DNA of 32,988 nucleotides from Christensenellaceae bacterium (lineage in GTDB: Bacteria; Bacillota; Clostridia; Christensenellales; CAAEEZ01), in the NCBI GenBank assembly GCA_020024085.1, contig JAHHUG010000005.1, positions 1 to 32,988 on the forward strand, read 5' to 3'. Each line of letters opens with the position of its first letter. Positions within the stretch are counted from its first letter, which is position 1. Shown here in pieces: positions 15,843 to 22,888 of this stretch. A program made the position numbers and the translations under genes. The notes beneath the pieces are model-generated. The model searched no databases. It had not been told where the DNA came from and worked only from the letters and a program-made list of their open reading frames with translations.

Positions 15843-16089
15843 CTATGTTTTTATGTATTTTTATACCTATTTTTATCACTAAAAAATAGCCGATAGTCAA
15901 CCTTTTAACAAACCGACTACCATTACTGCCGTGTAAATATATCAATTTTCATCATATTTAACTGCATTGATAAAGTAGATTTAACTAGCTATATTTAATA
16001 TATAAATAAATTGCATAATCACAAAAATCAACCTACTAATCAAGTGCTATACTAATCTAAATAATGAATATGTCGGTAATTTATTAGTC

Positions 16090-16749
16090 TTATTTACTTT
16101 GTTTATCAACCAAATAATTCAAAAATTCAGTTAAGTCACTAAAAATCTTGTAAGCCTTTTGACTATTATAGCTATCTGGTTGTTGCAAGTCGGGTATTAT
16201 TATTGTCTTTAGTCCTGCATCAATAGCCGACCTAGCACCTACAATTGAATCCTCTACGGCATACACACTATTTGGTTGAACAGCAAGTTTTTCGCATACT
16301 GTCAAGTACACCTCTGGATTAGGTTTTCGTGCTGAAACTTGGTCGCCACCTATTGCAACGGAAATATATTTTTTTAATCCAGTTTTAAGCAAATAACCTT
16401 TAAGATAGTTTATTTTTAAGGCTGAAGCAATAGCTATTTTGTACCCATTTTCCTTAAGGTATTTTAATAGTTCGACTGCACCTTTTTTGATAGGAATTTT
16501 GTGTGTAGCAACATAAGTAAAATAGTAAAATGAAAATAAACTATACACCCTTTTTGCCTTTTTGCTATCGTTAATTTCTTTTGCTATATATTCAATTTTG
16601 TCCTTACCATTTAGCCCTGTAATATTTAAAGCAATACTTTCAGCATCTGCAACTTTGAACTTTTTTAATGCTTTAGTACTAAATTTTAACATCAATTTTT
16701 CGGTATCGACAAGTAGTCCGTCCATATCAAATATTACAACTTTTTCCAT
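16090..16749 (-). CDS. HAD-superfamily phosphatase/phosphoglucomutase-like protein
   Basis: 219 residues, HAD subfamily IA. Motif I is FDMDGLLVDTE with nucleophile Asp8 and Asp10; motif II is the Ser in IAIASALK; motif III is the Lys in ARKPNPEVY; motif IV is EDSIVGARSAIDAG. The C1-type helical cap between motifs I and II is the usual size. The DMDGLLVDTE form and cap resemble beta-phosphoglucomutases and small sugar-phosphate phosphatases, but the substrate cannot be set. Ribosome binding site AAAGGAT precedes the ATG at 16749. It appears to be monocistronic. Confidence 0.88.
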   Translation of the reverse strand: MEKVVIFDMDGLLVDTEKLMLKFSTKALKKFKVADAESIALNITGLNGKDKIEYIAKEINDSKKAKRVYSLFSFYYFTYVATHKIPIKKGAVELLKYLKENGYKIAIASALKINYLKGYLLKTGLKKYISVAIGGDQVSARKPNPEVYLTVCEKLAVQPNSVYAVEDSIVGARSAIDAGLKTIIIPDLQQPDSYNSQKAYKIFSDLTEFLNYLVDKQSK

Positions 16750-16950
16750 AAATATCCTTTACTTTATAATTATATTTTTATTTATTATCTTAACATAATC
16801 TGTGTTTTATATGCATATTTTGAGATATTAACTTGCGATTATGTTATTTTGTTTATAAATTTATATATTTAATATCAACTGCATTTGTAATATTATTATA
16901 CCATACATAGCAAGTATTATCCATTATTTAATGATAATTATATACAAAAA

Positions 16951-16972
16951 AAGAGAACAAAATTGTCCTCTT
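16951..16972 (-). terminator. Terminator after ridA
   Basis: Minus-strand AAGAGGACAA paired with TTGTTCTCTT, followed by TTTTT; G-U pair in the middle. Confidence 0.8.
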
Positions 16973-17016
16973 AATTAGTTGAAAAAATATAAAACATACA
17001 TATAAATATAAATTAT

Positions 17017-17394
17017 TTATTTTTCAATTTTTGCAATTAACTCAACCTCTACAAGCACATTTTTTGGTAGGGTTTTAACAGCTACACAACTTCTTGCAGG
17101 TTTTGAAATAAAGTACTTTTCGTACACCTTATTAAACTCATTAAAGTCTGCCATATCGCTTAAAAAACAGGTTGTTTTTACAACACCACTAAAATCTGTT
17201 CCAGCTTCACAAAGCACCTCTTGTAAGTTTTTGCATACCCTTTCTGCTTGGGTTACAATATCAGTTCCATCAACTTCACTTGTGCTTGGATTAATAGGTA
17301 TTTGACCAGAGGTAAATAGAAAATTATCCACAACGATAGCTTGTGAATATGGACCTATTGCTTTAGGTGCTTTCTCTGTATAAATCTTATTCAT
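17017..17394 (-). CDS. ridA: RidA family reactive intermediate/imine deaminase
   Basis: 125 residues. Hydrolyses the reactive enamine/imine intermediates released by PLP-dependent dehydratases, a cytosolic trimer. Motifs: GPYSQAIVVDNFLFTSGQ near the N-terminus, the KTTCFLSDMADF block, and the substrate-carboxylate Arg101 in PARSCVAV with Glu118 near the C-terminus (equivalent to Arg105 and Glu120 of E. coli RidA). Ribosome binding site AGGAGGAATT fixes the start. It has its own promoter-like region and terminator, so it is likely a single-gene unit. Confidence 0.94.
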   Translation of the reverse strand: MNKIYTEKAPKAIGPYSQAIVVDNFLFTSGQIPINPSTSEVDGTDIVTQAERVCKNLQEVLCEAGTDFSGVVKTTCFLSDMADFNEFNKVYEKYFISKPARSCVAVKTLPKNVLVEVELIAKIEK

Positions 17395-17549
17395 AATTCC
17401 TCCTAAATTAATGAATATAATAAGTGATGTACTAAAAATTGCAAGTACAACCTTATTACATTATTAATGACTTTGTTGAAATTACCACTTATCCATTTAA
17501 GCTAGTGCAATTAATTTTGCAATTAATAATTTCAAACTAAAGTAGAAAA

Positions 17550-17972
17550 TTACATCTTTTTAAGTACGACGCCAACCCTTTTCATATCAACTTTGCCGTT
17601 GTAGTTAGCCTTAAAGTACTTCATAACGGTAGGCATTGATTTATCCTCAAGACCTCCGATAATCTCTGCAATTTCATCATCGCTAAGTAGTTTTGGAAGA
17701 TATTTTCTTACAACATTAATTTGTGTCTCTAGGCTTGCTACTTGCTCATCTCTACCAGCATTTTTGAATGCAAGTTGCTCCTCTAGTAGCTCTTTTTCTG
17801 TCTTTTGGATAAGTACATCAATATCGCTTTCGGTAAGCTCTGCACCATCTTTTCTTTTTTCGATAGTTTGTAGCATTACCTTATTAATAAGTGCATTAAG
17901 TGCATTTACTGCATCTTTATCCTTTGCTTTCATATAAACGATTTTCTCTTTTTTCAAACCTTCTAATGTCAT
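17550..17972 (-). CDS. yqeY: YqeY / GatB-tail family protein
   Basis: About 140 residues. Matches the YqeY family, which resembles the C-terminal tRNA-interacting domain of GatB: MTLEGLKKEK start, an Ala/Asp/Lys-rich helical region with LNALINKVML, LTESDIDVLIQK, and the closing block LLSDDEIAEII followed by MPTVMKYFKANYNGKVDMKRV. Function is unproven in most bacteria. I chose the ATG at 17972, which follows AAGGAGGAATCAAAA; the longer frame starts within the preceding gene. The ribosome binding site overlaps the stop of the gph-like gene, so the two form an operon. Confidence 0.9.
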   Translation of the reverse strand: MTLEGLKKEKIVYMKAKDKDAVNALNALINKVMLQTIEKRKDGAELTESDIDVLIQKTEKELLEEQLAFKNAGRDEQVASLETQINVVRKYLPKLLSDDEIAEIIGGLEDKSMPTVMKYFKANYNGKVDMKRVGVVLKKM

Positions 17973-17985
17973 TTTTGATTCCTCC

Positions 17986-18639
17986 TTATTTTTCAATCAA
18001 ATTTAATATTTCTAGTGGGTCGTCCACAATAACATCTGCACCTGCTTCTTGAAGTTCCTCTTTTGTTCTAAATCCCCAAGAAACACCAACTACATAAGCA
18101 TTTGCACCTTTACCAGTTTTTACATCGGTATTTGTGTCGCCAATGTAAAGCACATCTTCGCTCTTTACATCAAACATTTCCATAGCCTCAAAAACTCCTG
18201 TTGGGTCTGGTTTAGTTTTGTAACCCTCTCTTTGACCGATAATCAAATCAAAAGTACCCTTTCCAAACACTTGTTCAACAACATTTACTGCCATCTCGTG
18301 AGGTTTGTTTGAATAAACAGAAAGTTTAAGTCCCCTATTTTTTAGTTCCTTAACAAGCTCAACAATATGGTTATAAGGTTTTACAAGGTAGCAATAATCC
18401 TTTTTGAAATGCTCCATATATGTATTAAGTACATCATCATAATCTTTCATATCTAGGTGTCTGTACTCCATAGCTCTTTGTATCAACATTTTTACGCCAT
18501 CGCCAGCAAAATACTTGAATAATTCTGGCTCACAAGGCTCGCCACCAACGGTAGCAAGTGCGATATTTGTAACATAAGCTAAATTTTCAAGTGTGTCTGT
18601 AAGTGTACCGTCAAGGTCAAATACACATAGTTTTTTCAT
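17986..18639 (-). CDS. gph: HAD-superfamily phosphatase, phosphoglycolate-phosphatase-like
   Basis: 217 residues. HAD motif I FDLDGTLTDTLENL (Asp8 and Asp10), motif II Ser in LSVYSNKPHE, motif III Lys in GYKTKPDPTGV, motif IV IGDTNTDVKTGKGA. This set, with the TDTL and SNKPH residues, is that of the Gph/PpaX group, which dephosphorylates 2-phosphoglycolate formed during DNA repair, or pyrophosphate. Ribosome binding site AGAGGA. Promoter TTGACT-18-TAAAAT lies about 50 bp upstream. First gene of an operon with yqeY. Confidence 0.87.
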   Translation of the reverse strand: MKKLCVFDLDGTLTDTLENLAYVTNIALATVGGEPCEPELFKYFAGDGVKMLIQRAMEYRHLDMKDYDDVLNTYMEHFKKDYCYLVKPYNHIVELVKELKNRGLKLSVYSNKPHEMAVNVVEQVFGKGTFDLIIGQREGYKTKPDPTGVFEAMEMFDVKSEDVLYIGDTNTDVKTGKGANAYVVGVSWGFRTKEELQEAGADVIVDDPLEILNLIEK

Positions 18640-18682
18640 TTTAGTCCTCTTTATAAAAATTATTATTACTTATTTACTTGTA

Positions 18683-18712
18683 ATTTTAATATCAAATAGG
18701 TTATTAAGTCAA
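18683..18712 (-). promoter_or_regulatory. Promoter of the gph-yqeY operon
   Basis: Minus-strand TTGACT (18712-18707), 18-bp spacer, TAAAAT (18688-18683). Confidence 0.6.
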
Positions 18713-18947
18713 TTAAAAGTTGTATAGATATACTAATATATTGTGTTATTACATAAATTATTGCTAGTTTATTAGGTAAAGCAATTAACTATAATGTTAA
18801 ACAGAATAACACTATTTTGTAGCAAATATTATGTTTTTCGCATAAAAAACCACACTTTTTAATCTAATTCGCTTAAATTTACCAAAAAATAGCAGTTTTC
18901 TTGGTTTTTTGTTTGACTTAATTTTTTTAATATTGTACACTTTTTGT

Positions 18948-19046
18948 TGGTTATTTGTGTTTATACATAAATTTTGCTAAAACCCTGTTATTGAATAGCC
19001 TATCATCCCCCCTTTTATAGCATCAATAGCAGGTTTTTTATTTTTT
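18948..19046 (+). ncRNA. Candidate small RNA with C-rich loop
   Basis: Upstream is TTGACT (18913-18918), 17-bp spacer, TACACT (18936-18941). The predicted RNA of about 100 nt ends in a terminator: CCTGTTATTG (18984-18993) pairs with CAATAGCAGG (19024-19033; one G-U pair), followed by TTTTTTATTTTTT. The large loop contains a short CTAT/ATAG inner stem and an exposed run of six C (19007-19012). C-rich loops in Firmicute small RNAs often pair with Shine-Dalgarno sequences; that role here is inference. No reading frame is evident. Confidence 0.38.
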
Positions 19047-19193
19047 AAATTATTATACACAAAAATTCGACAAGCAATATACTTTTTAGATAGCAAAATT
19101 TGTTACATTCGTGCTAAATAGCAAGTTTAACAGCATTTATATCAAAAAACACAACACCCTATAATCTATATTAGCATTACAAAAATAATAAAA

Positions 19194-19215
19194 AAGGACT
19201 ACTTATGTAGCCCTT
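19194..19215 (-). terminator. Terminator of the GH27-GH2 operon
   Basis: Minus-strand AAGGGCTAC, four-base loop, GTAGTCCTT (one G-U pair), then TTTT. Confidence 0.82.
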
Positions 19216-19229
19216 ATTTTTTTAAATAT

Positions 19230-20981
19230 TTATTTTACAACCTTATCAAATTCTTTATATACGGCATCGTTGATTTTTTGCATATCTTGCTTATCAACCT
19301 TTTCGACAACTCTATCAAATGTTAGCAATCCATTGATTTCATCTTCAACATCACTTACTTGAGTATATACTGCAGCAGACAAACCTTTTTTAATATTATC
19401 CTCAATATCTCGTTTATAAAGTTTTTTCAAATTCTCTAGTAGTTGCTCCTTACTCTTAAGGAACTTATATCCAAATGCCTTTTTGTGTGGAACATAATGC
19501 TTTTCGATAGGTAGTGAGTATCCACCAAACTCCGACAAAATGATACACCTATGGTCTTTTGGCAAATTAACCTTTCGCCAATAAATATGCAAACTTCTAA
19601 AATCTGCTATTCCTTGGTCTACCCAACCACTAGCGTGGTCGATAAGTCTTGTATTATCGTAGGCTTTAATTTTATCCACAACAAGTTCGCTATCAAACTG
19701 TCCCCAACCCTCATTAAAAGGTACCCATACTGCAATGGAAGGAATATTGTATAAGTGGTTTATAGTTGGTTCAATATCGTGTAGATATTCTGTTCTACCA
19801 GCAGAGTTTGTTCTGCTATAAAACCAATACTTATTATCGTTAACTTTTAGGTGAACAAGTCCTGCTGCACCCATTCTAACCATATCGTAATTACCACCAC
19901 CATTTACGAAGTCTTGCCATACTATCATACCTAGTCTATCGCAATGATAATACCAACGAAGTGGCTCAATTTTGATATGTTTTCTAAGCATATTAAAGCC
20001 CATTTCCTTCATTGTTTTGATGTCGTAAATCATTGCCTCATCACTAGGTGGAGTAAGTAAACCATCTGACCAATAACCTTGGTCAAGTAGTCCATTGTTA
20101 AAATATGGTTCATTATTTAGGTTAATTCTTGGATAGCCGTTTTTATCAATTGCAATGCTAAACTTTCTCATTGCAAAATAGCTTGTAAACTTATCGCCAT
20201 CGCAAGAAAACTCAATATCATATAATGTTGGTGACTCCGGTGACCAAAGTTCAATATCATCAAATTCAATTACAAGCTCATTGCCTGTAAAATCCTTTGA
20301 CTGAATCTTTTTACCATTTAGGCTAACTTTTACATTTCCATATGTAATTTCTCTATTTGTAAATAGCTCAATAGCAAGTGTTTTGCTATCAATATTTGGT
20401 GTCATTTTTAGCCTTTCAACATAGTTGTTTGCCACATCTTCAAGCCAAACGGATTGCCAAATTCCACTTTGAGCAGTATAGAAGATACCACCCCTTTTTA
20501 GTCGTTGTTTTCCTCGTTGTTGAGGGAGTGTATCGGTAGGGTCAGTAACCTTTACAAGCAAGGTGTTTTTGTCCTCGATTACATCAGTAACATCAATTAC
20601 AAATGGCAAATATCCACCTTTATGTTTTGCAATTACCTTACCGTTAAGAGTAACCTCTGCGATATAGTCAACTGCATCAAAATGCAACAGAACACGGGCT
20701 TTATCTACCGATTTGGTGTAATAAAACTCTCTTTTGTAATATAACACATCATCAGGTCCTACCATTTCCTCTACGCCAGAAAGCCTTGTTTCTGGAGAAA
20801 ATGGCACTAAAATTTCGCCTTTGTATTCGCCATTAAATGTAAGGTTAATATTTTTTATAGCATACTGCCAAACACCATTAAGCATAGTATAGTTATCCCT
20901 AACTAATTGAGGCCTTGGATACTCGGATAATGGACAAACTTTGTCAATTTCCTTACCAAAGGGGGTAAGTAAATTATACAT
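19230..20981 (-). CDS. Glycoside hydrolase family 2 protein (beta-galactosidase/glucuronidase-like)
   Basis: 583 residues, cytoplasmic (no signal peptide). Domain order fits a compact GH2: sugar-binding jelly roll (about residues 10-180, with YYKREFYY and HFDAVDYIAEVTLNG), an immunoglobulin-like domain (about 185-280), and a TIM barrel (about 285-583). The acid/base Glu424 lies in FNEGWGQFD and the nucleophile Glu484 in LSEFGGYS. It lacks the C-terminal domains of large LacZ enzymes. It starts 2 nt after the GH27 stop, with its AAGGAGAA site inside the end of that gene, so the two act together. Glycosidic specificity (beta-galactoside, glucuronide or mannoside) cannot be read from the motifs. 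Confidence 0.9.
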   Translation of the reverse strand: MYNLLTPFGKEIDKVCPLSEYPRPQLVRDNYTMLNGVWQYAIKNINLTFNGEYKGEILVPFSPETRLSGVEEMVGPDDVLYYKREFYYTKSVDKARVLLHFDAVDYIAEVTLNGKVIAKHKGGYLPFVIDVTDVIEDKNTLLVKVTDPTDTLPQQRGKQRLKRGGIFYTAQSGIWQSVWLEDVANNYVERLKMTPNIDSKTLAIELFTNREITYGNVKVSLNGKKIQSKDFTGNELVIEFDDIELWSPESPTLYDIEFSCDGDKFTSYFAMRKFSIAIDKNGYPRINLNNEPYFNNGLLDQGYWSDGLLTPPSDEAMIYDIKTMKEMGFNMLRKHIKIEPLRWYYHCDRLGMIVWQDFVNGGGNYDMVRMGAAGLVHLKVNDNKYWFYSRTNSAGRTEYLHDIEPTINHLYNIPSIAVWVPFNEGWGQFDSELVVDKIKAYDNTRLIDHASGWVDQGIADFRSLHIYWRKVNLPKDHRCIILSEFGGYSLPIEKHYVPHKKAFGYKFLKSKEQLLENLKKLYKRDIEDNIKKGLSAAVYTQVSDVEDEINGLLTFDRVVEKVDKQDMQKINDAVYKEFDKVVK

Positions 20982-20983
20982 TT

Positions 20984-22660
20984 TTAATTCTCCTTTTTAG
21001 GTGATACGACAAATACTTTTGCTTCGCATCTATCGACATCAACTACAAATTTTGTTGAACCTTGTAGGTCAACTTTTTCATTTGTCCATTGCTCTACTAC
21101 CTCGTATTCTTTTGTGTCAACTAGATGAGTATAGCTATCCTTTACAAACTTATTTAGGTCAATTTTTACCTTTTTGTTGCCTAGTCCATAACCATTGAAT
21201 ACTGCAACTGCAAGCCTATCATTTTCAAGTGGTCTTGCAAGAATATCCACAAATCCAAGCTTGAATGGTTTTGCTGGCATACAAAGTTTATCTTGGTCGA
21301 TTGCAATCAAGTTTTTGTTGGTAACAATCTTTAATGTTTCGTTATTTGTATCGACTTCGCCATTTGGAAGAAGGAACTTTCTAAGGTCATTTCCCAAAAT
21401 AAGTGGAGATGCCATCATACACCACAAAGAGAAATGTGCTCTATTTTGAGTAGGTGTAAGTTTTCCGTTTCCAACCTCTAGCATATCTGGGTCGTTATAT
21501 GTACCAACTCCAGCATACTTGTATAGTTTTACGGTGTGACGATATAACATCTTGATATAAAAGAACCAAGGTCTAATATCAGGTGTAGTTCTCCACAAAT
21601 TGCCCGTAAATTTACCCCATTTATATGGTGCATTTTTACCCCATTCACAAATTGAATAGCCTATTGGTTTTACTTCAGTATTGTTTTCCTTTGCATAGCG
21701 ATTTGTTTGTCTAATAAGTGCATCACTCATTCGCTTATACAAAATATGTGCACTATCTATTCTGGTTCCAATAGGATTGTAAATCTTGATGGTATTTGCA
21801 CCCTTTTCAAGCTCAACAATTGTTTGACATCTTGTATAATCATTAAATTGATGGCAACCTGGAGTATAAATTTCGTAATAATTTTTGTCATTTACTAGAA
21901 TGCTAGCATATTTATCAAATTTTAAGCCATATTTTTTTACAATCAATGTAAGTGCATATTTGCCAGCTTCTTCAACATTGACATTTTCAAAGGTCATTGA
22001 ACCTTTATTTTTGTCAAGTCCCGATACATAAATACCATTTGGCATTTTTTTATCCTTCATAACCCTTGCACTACCCTCAAGATGTGCAGTATCGGCTGAA
22101 AATACATACTTCTCCTTTTCTCCTAGTGGAGCAAGGCTCATTAACGAAACAAGTGGTGCATAAGGGCTGATTGGCTCATTGTGGCAGAAATCGTACTTGA
22201 AATACTCGATTCCCCATTTTGCAAAAGTATATGCATCTCTGTCCTCATTACCCTCACTTGCTGGTAAATCTTCACAAGTAAGTGTACCATTTGATGAATA
22301 AATACCCACCTTTAGTCCCATATCATTAAGGTCCTTAACAAGTGGTGCAATATTTCTAGGGAACTTAGATAAATCTCCTTGAAGCTCTCCATTTTCGTCC
22401 CTTAAAGAAGAATGCCAGTCATCATCAAGATTGATATATTTATATCCAGCATCAATAAGTCCACTTTTTTGATACGCACGGGCAACTTCTAATATTTTTT
22501 CTTCACTTATTTTATTTCTAAAACAGTTCCAACTGCTCCAACCCATTGGGGGTGTAAGCAAAACCCCATTATTAAAAACTTCTTCTTCCCTTTCTACAAG
22601 TGGTTTTTTGAACATATTTTTCAAATAACAAAAAGGGCAAGTCTTGTTGCGATTACTCAT
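20984..22660 (-). CDS. Alpha-galactosidase-type glycoside hydrolase family 27 with inserted beta-sandwich-like domain
   Basis: 558 residues. GH27 barrel motifs are clear: TPPMGWSSWNCF, AGYKYINLDDDW, KVGIYSSNG, nucleophile Asp157 in EYFKYDFCHN, and the acid/base region NDPDMLEVGN (Asp390/Asp392). Between the nucleophile strand and the next barrel element, residues about 180-305 form an insertion rich in beta-strands and ending DSAHILY, reminiscent of a CBM35/CBM6-like module. The N-terminus has a CPFC pair and no signal peptide. I placed the start at ATG 22660 because AAGGAGGAATTGT precedes it; a longer frame begins 54 nt upstream without a site. First gene of the galactoside operon. Confidence 0.88.
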   Translation of the reverse strand: MSNRNKTCPFCYLKNMFKKPLVEREEEVFNNGVLLTPPMGWSSWNCFRNKISEEKILEVARAYQKSGLIDAGYKYINLDDDWHSSLRDENGELQGDLSKFPRNIAPLVKDLNDMGLKVGIYSSNGTLTCEDLPASEGNEDRDAYTFAKWGIEYFKYDFCHNEPISPYAPLVSLMSLAPLGEKEKYVFSADTAHLEGSARVMKDKKMPNGIYVSGLDKNKGSMTFENVNVEEAGKYALTLIVKKYGLKFDKYASILVNDKNYYEIYTPGCHQFNDYTRCQTIVELEKGANTIKIYNPIGTRIDSAHILYKRMSDALIRQTNRYAKENNTEVKPIGYSICEWGKNAPYKWGKFTGNLWRTTPDIRPWFFYIKMLYRHTVKLYKYAGVGTYNDPDMLEVGNGKLTPTQNRAHFSLWCMMASPLILGNDLRKFLLPNGEVDTNNETLKIVTNKNLIAIDQDKLCMPAKPFKLGFVDILARPLENDRLAVAVFNGYGLGNKKVKIDLNKFVKDSYTHLVDTKEYEVVEQWTNEKVDLQGSTKFVVDVDRCEAKVFVVSPKKEN

Positions 22661-22740
22661 ACAATTCCTCCTTAAAACAACAATACTTTCTGTATTCAAG
22701 TTATATTCTAACATCGTTTTGTTAATTATGCTATTAAAAC

Positions 22741-22762
22741 AACAGATTTTTATCTGTTTTTT
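22741..22762 (+). terminator. Plus-strand terminator hairpin upstream of leuS
   Basis: AACAGAT, TTTT loop, ATCTGTT, then T4. No plus-strand gene precedes it; it may block antisense read-through or belong to an unmapped transcript. Confidence 0.5.
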
Positions 22763-22803
22763 GATAAAATAGTTTAACTTATTGCATTAAGATAATATTT
22801 AGT

Positions 22804-22832
22804 TTGACATTATAGAGTATTAGTATTAATAT
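22804..22832 (+). promoter_or_regulatory. Candidate leuS-serS promoter
   Basis: TTGACA (22804-22809), 17-bp spacer, TAATAT (22827-22832). A second TATAAT at 22861-22866 overlaps the upstream in-frame ATG, which supports the later start. Confidence 0.5.
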
Positions 22833-22888
22833 TTAAAATATATTTTATCTAAAATTAAAATATAATGAAAGCAAAATGGAGATTAGAA

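Larger units (their letters stand above)
15361..16089. other. Large intergenic region: adhE control sites and an orphan terminator
   Basis: 729 bp without a supported gene. The left part (15428-15513) holds the adhE promoter and three Rex operators. A minus-strand terminator hairpin lies at 15818-15842, about 250 nt past the HAD gene stop, so either that gene has a long 3' UTR or a short RNA ends there. The 14-mer TTCTCCCCGTAAAT (minus-strand reading, about 15672-15685) recurs on the plus strand near 26706. The rest is AT-rich with no convincing reading frame. Confidence 0.5.
18640..19229. other. Intergenic region with gph promoter and a candidate small RNA
   Basis: 590 bp between gph and the GH2 gene. 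It contains the gph promoter (18683-18712, minus), a candidate plus-strand small RNA (18948-19046), and the GH2-operon terminator (19194-19215). The remainder is AT-rich and I find no supported reading frame in it. Confidence 0.5.

Noticed and set aside
1925..19680. Perfect TTATCCACA strings near 1929, 2759, 17324 and 19672 as further DnaA boxes.
   Set aside because: All lie inside genes, on the strand that encodes frequent Val-Asp-Lys codons; no clustering or AT-rich unwinding region.
22865..22888. Earlier leuS start at 22865.
   Set aside because: The ATG lies inside a TATAAT and has no ribosome binding site; the ATG at 22889 has GGAG at good spacing.
22661..22888. A leucine T-box before leuS.
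   Set aside because: No AAGGTGG-type T-box core or specifier structure is present in the leader.
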